A DNA stretch of 34,293 nucleotides from an archaeon. Lineage in GTDB: Archaea; Nanobdellota; Nanobdellia; Woesearchaeales; ARS49. Every line of letters starts with the position of its first letter. The first letter of the stretch is position 1. A program made the position numbers and the translations under genes. Positions 10,276 through 16,869 of this stretch are shown here, piece after piece. The notes under the pieces are model-generated. The model was not told where the DNA came from and did not search any database. It saw only the letters and a list, made by a program, of their open reading frames with translations. The stretch spans positions 1 through 34,293 of the forward strand of contig JAGVQG010000032.1 of assembly GCA_020051845.1 (NCBI GenBank). Reading direction: 5' to 3'.

Positions 10276-10626
10276 CTACGACATCAATTTCAGATCGCCT
10301 GTAACAGAGTCTATCTTCTCTTCCTTGTCAGGCCCGATGCCGAGGCAGGTGGTCGTTCCTGGTTCGAGGTGCGTGCGACCCGCGTCGATTATCAAGCCGC
10401 AGACAAGCCCCGCATCCTCAGCCAACTGTTTGTATTTGAGAAGTTCATCCAAATCCTTGACTTTGAGCACTGATTTCTTCATGCCCTGCGAACGCCATTT
10501 CGAGATGTCATCCTTGTGTGATTTGAGGAGCGCTTCTGTGGACGCGTGCGCCACCTGCGCGCTCATCTTGCCCCTAGATAACTTGAGGTCGTCCCTGACA
10601 ATGATGACTTGCTTGTATTCTGCCAT
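10276..10626 (-). CDS. pth2: Peptidyl-tRNA hydrolase, archaeal/eukaryotic type (Pth2)
   Basis: A 116-residue protein of normal Pth2 length. Pth2 releases peptides from peptidyl-tRNAs that drop off ribosomes, recycling tRNA in the cytoplasm. Hallmarks are the N-terminal strand QVIIVRDDLKLSRGK, the conserved helix start GKMSAQVAHAS, the segment DAGRTHLEPGTTTCLGIGP, and the terminal VTGDLKLM. The start at 10626 is supported by a TATA-like box on the same strand at 10648-10656, about 26 nt upstream, so the mRNA is probably leaderless. It diverges from the FabH gene across an 84-nt intergenic region. Nothing is missing from the family core. Confidence 0.95.
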   Translation of the reverse strand: MAEYKQVIIVRDDLKLSRGKMSAQVAHASTEALLKSHKDDISKWRSQGMKKSVLKVKDLDELLKYKQLAEDAGLVCGLIIDAGRTHLEPGTTTCLGIGPDKEEKIDSVTGDLKLMS

Positions 10627-10647
10627 GACCCCATATACAGAGAGGCA

Positions 10648-10656
10648 CTATAAAAA
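10648..10656 (-). promoter_or_regulatory. TATA box of pth2
   Basis: The minus strand reads TTTTATAG at this point, about 26 nt upstream of the start codon at 10626, which is the spacing of leaderless archaeal genes. Confidence 0.6.
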
Positions 10657-10679
10657 TGAGGAGGTTCCAGTTACAGAAA

Positions 10680-10689
10680 TCTATTTAAT
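10680..10689 (+). promoter_or_regulatory. TATA box of the fabH-like gene
   Basis: TCTATTTAAT lies about 27 nt upstream of the ATG at 10711, the expected spacing for a leaderless archaeal transcript. Confidence 0.55.
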
Positions 10690-10710
10690 GGGTACGCAAA
10701 CGGGCTTGTT

Positions 10711-11697
10711 ATGAAAAACGAATCGCGGTTCGCGACCATCATCGGCACTGGATTCAAGGTGCCTGAGCAGACGCTCAGCAACGAGGATCTTTCAAGAATG
10801 GTTGAGACAGATAATGAATGGATTGTGAGCAGGACAGGCATCCGTAACAGGTATATCGCCAGCAAGGATGACACACCCTGGTCTCTTGGCGCCTATGCTG
10901 CGAAGATGGCGCTTGAAGCCGCGAAAGTCAGACCTAATGACCTTGACGCCATCATCGTTGCTACCTGCACCAATGACGCTCCATTCCCTTCGGCTGCTTG
11001 CAGGATCCAGGCCAGTATCGGCGCTTCAACGGCTTATTGCTACGATGTCTCAGCAGCTTGCTCAGGCTTCATCTACGGCCTGCATGTCGCCAACATGGAG
11101 ATCGCCACCGGCCGCAAGAACGTGCTTCTTGTCGGCGCTGACACCATGACAAGGAACATCGATTATACCGACCGCTCGACCTGCATAATATTCGGAGACG
11201 GCGCCAGCGCTGCTGTTCTGCAGGAATCACCCCAGCCAGGCATCATCGACATATCGCTCGGCAGCGATGGGACACAAGCAGAGCTTCTCAAGCACGTGCA
11301 GGATCCAAGGACACGCGCCTTCGAAGGCAAGACCTACGCTCCTTTGCCTTCGATAAAGATGGAAGGCCGGCCTGTCCTGAGATTCGCGACAAGGGTGATG
11401 GTGGATAGCTGCCTTGAATACATCGACAGATACAAGCTGGACAAGAATCATCTATGCATAGTTCCGCACCAGGCGAACCAGCGCATCATCGACGCAGCCG
11501 CCGACAAGCTTCAGATGCAGCCCTATTCCAACATCGACCGCTTCGGCAACACTTCCGCCGCGTCCTGCGGCATCGCATTGCACGAATGCGTGCAGAAGGG
11601 CGTGATCAAGAATGGCGATCATGCGTTCCTCGTCGCGATGGGCGCTGGACTCACGTGGGGCTACGCACTGATGAGATGGAACGGAACGCCCGAGTGA
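10711..11697 (+). CDS. fabH: Beta-ketoacyl-ACP synthase III-like thiolase-fold enzyme
   Basis: A 328-residue protein matching the usual FabH length. FabH condenses an acyl-CoA with malonyl-ACP to start fatty-acid chains. The three catalytic residues are visible: Cys in DVSAACSGF (about residue 113), His in IVPHQANQRI (about 251) and Asn in DRFGNTSAAS (about 280). The N-terminal signature DEWI-SRTGI appears as NEWIVSRTGIRNRYIA, and the C-terminus ends with the typical GAGLTWGYALMRW. HMG-CoA synthase and archaeal thiolases lack this full pattern, so bacterial-type FabH is the best call. No acyl-carrier protein or other fatty-acid genes are nearby, so the physiological substrate is uncertain. 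The TATA box at 10680-10689 supports this start. Confidence 0.9.
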   Translation: MKNESRFATIIGTGFKVPEQTLSNEDLSRMVETDNEWIVSRTGIRNRYIASKDDTPWSLGAYAAKMALEAAKVRPNDLDAIIVATCTNDAPFPSAACRIQASIGASTAYCYDVSAACSGFIYGLHVANMEIATGRKNVLLVGADTMTRNIDYTDRSTCIIFGDGASAAVLQESPQPGIIDISLGSDGTQAELLKHVQDPRTRAFEGKTYAPLPSIKMEGRPVLRFATRVMVDSCLEYIDRYKLDKNHLCIVPHQANQRIIDAAADKLQMQPYSNIDRFGNTSAASCGIALHECVQKGVIKNGDHAFLVAMGAGLTWGYALMRWNGTPE

Positions 11698-11716
11698 TTG
11701 AAACGCCAGCATTATC

Positions 11717-11726
11717 TTTATATATA
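11717..11726 (+). promoter_or_regulatory. TATA box and GAGGT ribosome site of the VGIGT-repeat gene
   Basis: TTTATATATA at 11717-11726 is about 37 nt upstream of the ATG at 11759. This leaves a short leader carrying GAGGT at 11753-11757, so this gene probably has both a promoter and a Shine-Dalgarno site, unlike most others here. Confidence 0.6.
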
Positions 11727-11758
11727 GGCAAGACTAGTGGTTACCTATCAAAGAGGTC

Positions 11759-12919
11759 ATGGTTGTGAAGAAAAGCATCGTCGTGTTGCTCGCGCTCATC
11801 TGCGTTCCTGCTGTTCTAGCTGTCGTCGGTCATGACGCACCTTCGATAAGACCGGGCACTTTCGCGACAGGCAACTTCCTCTTTCCGCAAAATGTGAGCG
11901 TCAACGGCAACGTCGGGATAGGGACTGCGAATCCTTCTGCAACGTTGGATATCCGTAATACTGATTTCGGAGGATTGATGCCTCTTTACATGACAATGAA
12001 CTCGGACACAGCGTTCATTATCGATACGGCGACAGACAGACAGAATTCGGGTCCGATGCTATATCTTAGGACTCAGAATGACACGGTTAATGGAGATACA
12101 ATAGGCATGTTCGGTATCGGCGATTCATCAGATACTACAATCAAAGGTAATTTGTTCAGAGTGACACAAACAGGCAACGTCGGCATCGGCACAGTGAGTC
12201 CTGGCAACAAGCTTGATGTGAACGGCTCAAGCATCACTGCACGGGCGTCAAGTTCAGGTGGCACTGCTGCGATGTACGTCTATGACGAAGGCTCATCTAA
12301 CGCGCTCGGATTCTACAAGCGCGGTTCTGCGAATGTAGGCAACCTGAACTCAGGCGTGAACGCTGCCGAGATATTCAACATCGGCGGGAATATGGTGATT
12401 TATTCATACACTTCCGGGACTAACCTGACGTTCGGCACAAGCAACGTTGAAAGGATGAGGATCGCGGGTAACGGCAACATAGGGATGGGCGTTACTGTGC
12501 CTACCGAGTCTCTAGATGTCAGCGGCAAGGTGAAGGCATCAGGTGGTCTTGGCGCGGTTTATTCAAACACCTATAGCACGACAGGCTGGTCGTCGGGAAG
12601 CTGGTATACTGTCGTGCCTTCTAACACGTTCGGTACGACAGGCGCTTACGCCCTCTACTTGCATTGGGATCACGGCACTTGTGGAAGTCCTTACGTTGTG
12701 ATCGAGAGCGGTGTTGTACCAGTCACATACTCCGTGACCGGTTCATCAGCGTCAACATACACTATGAACTATGACACACACATACACTCAAGCGCTGCAT
12801 TCGCGGTCAGAGGCGTTTCTGGAAGCTACCAACACACAGGCATCGAAGTACAGCCGAATTTCAGCCCTTGTTCTGGCAGCACGTTATACGTGAAGATGAG
12901 CCCGTTGCTGACAGATTAG
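11759..12919 (+). CDS. Secreted protein with phage-fibre-like VGIGT repeats
   Basis: A 386-residue protein with a signal peptide at about residues 1-22 (MVVKK, hydrophobic core, VLA). It then carries three copies of a repeat typical of tail-fibre and large adhesin proteins: GNVGIGTANPSATLDI, GNVGIGTVSPGNKLDV and GNIGMGVTVPTESLDV, the last followed by SGKVKASGG. The C-terminal 130 residues are Gly/Ser/Thr/Tyr-rich and contain a HIHSSAAFAVRG stretch, resembling a globular fibre tip. No C-terminal membrane anchor is visible, so it is secreted or held by partners. Role inferred: extracellular fibre or adhesin. Such repeats often form trimeric beta-structures. It follows fabH by 61 nt but has its own promoter. 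Confidence 0.78.
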   Translation: MVVKKSIVVLLALICVPAVLAVVGHDAPSIRPGTFATGNFLFPQNVSVNGNVGIGTANPSATLDIRNTDFGGLMPLYMTMNSDTAFIIDTATDRQNSGPMLYLRTQNDTVNGDTIGMFGIGDSSDTTIKGNLFRVTQTGNVGIGTVSPGNKLDVNGSSITARASSSGGTAAMYVYDEGSSNALGFYKRGSANVGNLNSGVNAAEIFNIGGNMVIYSYTSGTNLTFGTSNVERMRIAGNGNIGMGVTVPTESLDVSGKVKASGGLGAVYSNTYSTTGWSSGSWYTVVPSNTFGTTGAYALYLHWDHGTCGSPYVVIESGVVPVTYSVTGSSASTYTMNYDTHIHSSAAFAVRGVSGSYQHTGIEVQPNFSPCSGSTLYVKMSPLLTD

Positions 12920-12980
12920 TTCCATCACTATCTCAAAAGAGACCGATATCTCTCATAGACTGCATGTCTGGACCATAATC

Positions 12981-13003
12981 GTTATATATCGCCCTATTGG
13001 GCG
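12981..13003 (+). promoter_or_regulatory. TATA box with adjacent inverted repeat
   Basis: GTTATATAT (12981-12989) sits about 26 nt before the ATG at 13011. Directly after it lies an inverted repeat CGCCC-TATT-GGGCG (12990-13003), which covers the stretch where the initiation complex would sit and could be an operator. Confidence 0.5.
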
Positions 13004-13010
13004 CCTCAGT

Positions 13011-13529
13011 ATGGAATCTGCAGGATGTCTTTACGTGTGCCGCAGCGGCAAGGTTCTGTTCGTCGAGACGCATAACGGCCTGCAACTTCCTCATGATATA
13101 AGACACCCTTATGATGACCAATCATACGTGACGCCTTTGCGCGCTTTGTATGAACAAAGCACGATCGATGGCATCTTCAACAAGACAATACGCATTGGTT
13201 CAAGACAACGCGGGCATAAAGGCGTCAAGTGCCACCACGGACTGTATGTATGCTGGTCAGGGCAGCAACATAATGATCGTAACGACATAAACCACAAAAA
13301 GACCGCTCTTCCCACCCAAGAGCATCCTTTGACCAATCTACCCTCTCTGCCAGCCGATACAATCGAGGATTTGGCCGCTTTCCACGAATTCATCGTGTCT
13401 TCAGTTCCTCTCAAAGGCTGGTCGCATAAGCGTCGCGTGGCGATGAGAGAAATGCTCAGGATCTTGCCCACGAATCCTTTCGGCAATAATCCATACAAAC
13501 AAGAACGCGTCGCGGTCTGCCCTGACTAG
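13011..13529 (+). CDS. Hypothetical protein
   Basis: A 172-residue protein I do not recognise. The N-terminal 45 residues (CLYVCRSGKVLFVETHNGLQLPHD) resemble the opening strands of Nudix hydrolases, but the Nudix box GX5EX7REUXEEXGU is absent. A middle segment is rich in His, Arg and Lys (GHKGVKCHHGLYVCWSGQQH). The C-terminal part looks helical (DTIEDLAAFHEFIV). It is soluble, with no signal peptide or membrane helix. The well-placed TATA box at 12981-12989 supports this strand and this start. It converges on the ThrRS gene with a gap of about 40 nt. A degenerate Nudix-fold protein is possible but unproven. Confidence 0.6.
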   Translation: MESAGCLYVCRSGKVLFVETHNGLQLPHDIRHPYDDQSYVTPLRALYEQSTIDGIFNKTIRIGSRQRGHKGVKCHHGLYVCWSGQQHNDRNDINHKKTALPTQEHPLTNLPSLPADTIEDLAAFHEFIVSSVPLKGWSHKRRVAMREMLRILPTNPFGNNPYKQERVAVCPD

Positions 13530-13570
13530 AACATACTAGAATATTATAGCTCTGCAGGTATTCCTGAGTA

Positions 13571-15484
13571 TCACTGCTTCTTCCTTATCTCTTCCTTGCA
13601 CTTGTTGACGAAATCAGCCAGGGACATCGTCTTCTGGCTCTTGTCGTCGCGACTTCGCACGTTGAACGTCCTGTCTGCTGATTCTTTCTCGCCTATGACG
13701 CAGATGTAGTTGACCTTTTCGAGTTCAGCTTCCCTTATCTTCTTGTTCAGCGTCTCGTTGCGGTTGTCGAGCTTCGCCCGTATGCCCGCTTCTTTGAGCA
13801 GTTCGACGGCTTCCTTCGCCCACTCTTCTGATTTCTCGGAGATGGTGACCACTTTGGCCTGTTCTGGTGAGAGCCAGAGCGGGAACTTGCCTGCGTAGTG
13901 CTCGACCATGACGCCCATGAATCGTTCGAGCGAGCCGAGTATTGCGCGATGTATCATGACAGGGTTGTGTTTCGTGCCGTCAGGGCCTTCGTAGGTGGCT
14001 TCCATGCGCAGCGGCATCTGGAAGTCCAATTGTATGGTGGCCAGTTGCCACATCCTGCCGAGCGCGTCTTTGACGTCGAAATCGATCTTCGGGCCGTAGA
14101 ATGCGCCTTCGCCTGGCTTGACGACATACTTCATGCCTGCTTTGTCGAGCGCGTCAGCGAGCCCTTTCTCCGCTTTCTGCCACAGATCGTCTGCTCCCAT
14201 GGCTTTTGCGGGTTTGGTGCTGAGTTTCGCTTCGTATTCGAACTTGAAGACGTCGACATAGACATGCTTGATGAAATCAAGCAGGCGCTGTATCTCCATC
14301 GCAATCTGTTCTGGCGTGCAGAAGATATGCGCATCGTCCTGCGAGAATTTCCTGCATCTCGTCATTCCGCCAAGCACTCCACGGAGTTCATTGCGGTGGA
14401 GCATGCAGAAATCAGCGATTCGCAGAGGCAGATCCCTGTAGGACTTCGTGCTGTTCTTGAATATCAATACATGCGATGGGCAGTTCATGGGCTTCAAAGA
14501 GAACTCCTCGCCATCGACGTTCATCAGGAACATGTTCTCCTTGTAGTGCTGCCAGTGGCCCGATGCTTCCCAAAGCGCCTTGTTGAAGAGTTGCGGCGTT
14601 ACGACCTCGTCGTAGCCGTTCTTCTTGTATTCTGCCCTGATGAAACTCAGCAATTCATTGTAGATTATGGTGCCTTTCGGCAGCATGAACGGGCTTCCTG
14701 GGCTCCAGTCGTGGAACATGAACAGATCAAGCTCCTTTCCGAGCTTTCGGTGGTCGCGTTTTGACGCTTCTTCTAGCAGCGCAAGGTGCTGTTTGAGTTG
14801 CTTCTCTTCTGGGAAGCTGATGCCGTAGATCCTCGTGAGCTGCTTGTTCTTGGCGTCACCGCGCCAGTAGGCTCCTGCGACTTTTGTGAGCTTGAATGCC
14901 TTGATCTGTCCTGTCATCGGCACGTGCGGTCCACGGCAGACGTCGATGAAGTTGTCGCCGATCTTGTAGGCCGTGACTTTCTCACCCTTTGTAGAGAACT
15001 CGTCCGCCATCTCTATCTTGTACTTGTTCTTGGCGAAGGTCTTCTTCACTTCGGCGAGAGTCATCTCGATGCGCGTGACTGATTCGTTCCTTTTGACGAT
15101 TTCGCGCATCTTCGCTTCTATCTTCTCGAAGTCTTCGGGCGTCGCTGGCAGGTCGTCGAAGTCATAATAGAATCCCTCTTCTACTGCTGGACCGATGGTG
15201 TTCTTCGCATCCGGATACAATTCCTGTATCGCGTAGGCGAAAACGTGGGCTGTGCTGTGCCTGAATATCTCCTTGCCTTCAGGCGTGTCGAAAGTGATTA
15301 TCTGGATTGTTCCATCAGAATCAAGTGGCAGGAAAGCGTCCATAAGGTTGCCGTTGAGCTTTATCGCGAGGCATGCCTGTGCAAGGCGCGCACCGATGCT
15401 CTTGGCGACATCCAACCCATTGACTCCTGCATCATACTCTCGTTTGCTTCCGTCCGGGAATGTGAGAGTGATCCTCTTTGCCAT
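13571..15484 (-). CDS. thrS: Threonyl-tRNA synthetase, bacterial type
   Basis: At 637 residues this has the full bacterial ThrRS length. It charges tRNA-Thr with threonine. Domain order: TGS domain at about residues 1-60, the editing domain with HSTAH (about 76) and CRGPH (about 180), the class II catalytic core with MNCPSH (zinc Cys) and motif 2 (RNELRGVLGGMTRCRKFSQD), motif 3 (HRAILGSLERFMGVMVEHY), and an anticodon-binding domain from about 535. Archaea usually carry a different N-terminal editing domain, so this copy is of bacterial ancestry. It lies last in the kinase gene run, 22 nt after the preceding gene. It also has its own TATA box overlapping that gene's stop codon, so it can be transcribed independently. 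Confidence 0.96.
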   Translation of the reverse strand: MAKRITLTFPDGSKREYDAGVNGLDVAKSIGARLAQACLAIKLNGNLMDAFLPLDSDGTIQIITFDTPEGKEIFRHSTAHVFAYAIQELYPDAKNTIGPAVEEGFYYDFDDLPATPEDFEKIEAKMREIVKRNESVTRIEMTLAEVKKTFAKNKYKIEMADEFSTKGEKVTAYKIGDNFIDVCRGPHVPMTGQIKAFKLTKVAGAYWRGDAKNKQLTRIYGISFPEEKQLKQHLALLEEASKRDHRKLGKELDLFMFHDWSPGSPFMLPKGTIIYNELLSFIRAEYKKNGYDEVVTPQLFNKALWEASGHWQHYKENMFLMNVDGEEFSLKPMNCPSHVLIFKNSTKSYRDLPLRIADFCMLHRNELRGVLGGMTRCRKFSQDDAHIFCTPEQIAMEIQRLLDFIKHVYVDVFKFEYEAKLSTKPAKAMGADDLWQKAEKGLADALDKAGMKYVVKPGEGAFYGPKIDFDVKDALGRMWQLATIQLDFQMPLRMEATYEGPDGTKHNPVMIHRAILGSLERFMGVMVEHYAGKFPLWLSPEQAKVVTISEKSEEWAKEAVELLKEAGIRAKLDNRNETLNKKIREAELEKVNYICVIGEKESADRTFNVRSRDDKSQKTMSLADFVNKCKEEIRKKQ

Positions 15485-15506
15485 GAAGAAGACGGCCAGA
15501 ATATGA

Positions 15507-16175
15507 CTATTTATAGGTTTCGCGACAGTGCTTGCAACTGCCTATTTCCTTCAATGAAGCCACAACTGCCTTCTCAAGCTCCTCTTTTGTGCCATTGTTG
15601 TGGACGACATGAGAATGAATGCCAAAAGCAGAAGCTGGTTTGTAGAATTGCTTCATCGCTTCATAAATCTTGGAGTCTGCCATCGATTCGTTCTCCAGTC
15701 CGCGCTTCGCGAGACGCGCCCTTATCACTGCGTCGTCTACCTGGACATCGATGATGACAGGATGCACCAATTCAATAGCTCGCCTGAGCTGCTCTTCTTT
15801 CGAGAATGTGGCCTCGAGTACGATGTCTTTCGCTTTGGTGGAGTTGGCCTTTTTCAACCAAGCAAGCAGTCTTTTCTTCTCGCCCGAGGATAACGTCATG
15901 TAGTCCAAGTCCTTTACTAAGTCTTCGAAGACAGTCTCAGGATCATCACCGTGTCTTTTCGCAGCAATCAAAAGGACTTCATAGACCAGTCGTTGCTGTC
16001 TCTTGTAGGCGTCGTCTGTACGGAATGTATCGCCGAGCTTGACGCTGTCGTCGAAGGCGACCTCTTTCCTGATGCCGTCAGTGGAAAGCCGCAGAGCCTT
16101 GCAGCGCTTGGCGATAGTCTCGCTCACAGCGGTCTTGCCTGATCCTACCACTCCTCGGACGACGAATATGCTCAT
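15507..16175 (-). CDS. P-loop kinase (AAA_33/polynucleotide-kinase-like) with C-terminal CxxC
   Basis: A 222-residue protein with Walker A GVVGSGKTA at residues 8-16, a hydrophobic strand with acid (DIVLEATF, about 118) and an arginine lid (RARLAKRG, about 153). The terminal segment is HNNGTKEELEKAV, typical of small-molecule or polynucleotide kinases that transfer ATP phosphate. The substrate is unknown. The C-terminus ends in CKHCRETYK, an unusual CxxC tail that could bind zinc or be redox active. It is a paralogue of the next upstream gene (16201-16869) with the same length and layout. A weak AT-rich box near 16199-16206 might give it its own promoter. Zeta-toxin-like or sugar kinase activity cannot be excluded. 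Confidence 0.8.
   Translation of the reverse strand: MSIFVVRGVVGSGKTAVSETIAKRCKALRLSTDGIRKEVAFDDSVKLGDTFRTDDAYKRQQRLVYEVLLIAAKRHGDDPETVFEDLVKDLDYMTLSSGEKKRLLAWLKKANSTKAKDIVLEATFSKEEQLRRAIELVHPVIIDVQVDDAVIRARLAKRGLENESMADSKIYEAMKQFYKPASAFGIHSHVVHNNGTKEELEKAVVASLKEIGSCKHCRETYK
15508..15515 (-). promoter_or_regulatory. TATA box of thrS embedded in the upstream gene's last codons
   Basis: The minus strand reads TATAAATA here, about 27 nt before the thrS ATG (15484). The same bases encode the final residues Tyr-Lys and the stop codon of the preceding P-loop kinase gene. Confidence 0.6.
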
Positions 16176-16200
16176 GTGAACAGTGACGATGCGCTATCTG

Positions 16201-16869
16201 TTAAATCTTGCGGCAGTCGTGGCAGAACAGCGTATCGTAGAACGCGTCGTCGAGCGCTTTCTTGAATTCGTCTTCAGAACCATTGTTCTTGACTTCATGC
16301 GCATGGTAGCCGTGCTCGTTCATGGTCTTCCAGTCAGGCAGCCACTTGAGGTATGCCTTGAGGTTGGCCAGTGATTCCGTGTCCCCTTTATTCGCGCGCT
16401 CTTCCAAACGCGGCCGTATGACGCTGTCATCCGCCACTATCTCGATGAGCGCGGGATTCGGCTTTATGCCGTGGTAGAACTTGCCTAGGTAGAAGCTTGG
16501 CTTCCACGGCGCTTCGAGTACGATATGTTCATGGGTATCCGCCACTTTCTGGGAGAGGTATTCACGCATGCGTTCCATATGGATTTCGGTGAAAGGCATC
16601 TTCGGGGTCTCTGCTATGACTGCCAAGAGAAGCTTGTCCGGGTCCTGGCCTTTTCCTATTGCTGAATAGAACATCATGTTGTACGCGAGCTTCACCAGGT
16701 CTGCTTCTGGAGCCAGCGGTATCTGTCCTTGGATCCACGGGTTTGCCCACGATTCATGTTTGCGGAACAGATCGGTCGATTCTGCGCGGGCGTCCAACCT
16801 TTTCATCAGGTGCTGGCGCGCAGTGGTCTTGCCTGAGCCGATCATGCCGCCGACCATGAAGATCGTCAT
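16201..16869 (-). CDS. P-loop kinase paralogue with C-terminal CxxC
   Basis: A 222-residue protein with Walker A GGMIGSGKTTA at residues 7-17, the conserved strand HIVLEAPW (about 113), the lid DDSVIRPRLEERANKGD, the terminal KNNGSEDEFKKAL, and a CHDCRKI tail. It matches its downstream neighbour in length and motif order but has diverged strongly, suggesting an old tandem duplication with different substrates. Its ATG overlaps the stop codon of the 825-residue kinase by 4 nt (ATGA), so the two are translationally coupled and probably work together. The phosphate acceptor is unknown. Confidence 0.8.
   Translation of the reverse strand: MTIFMVGGMIGSGKTTARQHLMKRLDARAESTDLFRKHESWANPWIQGQIPLAPEADLVKLAYNMMFYSAIGKGQDPDKLLLAVIAETPKMPFTEIHMERMREYLSQKVADTHEHIVLEAPWKPSFYLGKFYHGIKPNPALIEIVADDSVIRPRLEERANKGDTESLANLKAYLKWLPDWKTMNEHGYHAHEVKNNGSEDEFKKALDDAFYDTLFCHDCRKI

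Noticed and set aside
13011-13529. Naming this gene a Nudix hydrolase.
   Set aside because: The opening strands are similar, but the Nudix box is absent.
13898-14764. Open frame opposite thrS on the plus strand.
   Set aside because: It is a shadow of the synthetase coding strand with no recognisable protein.
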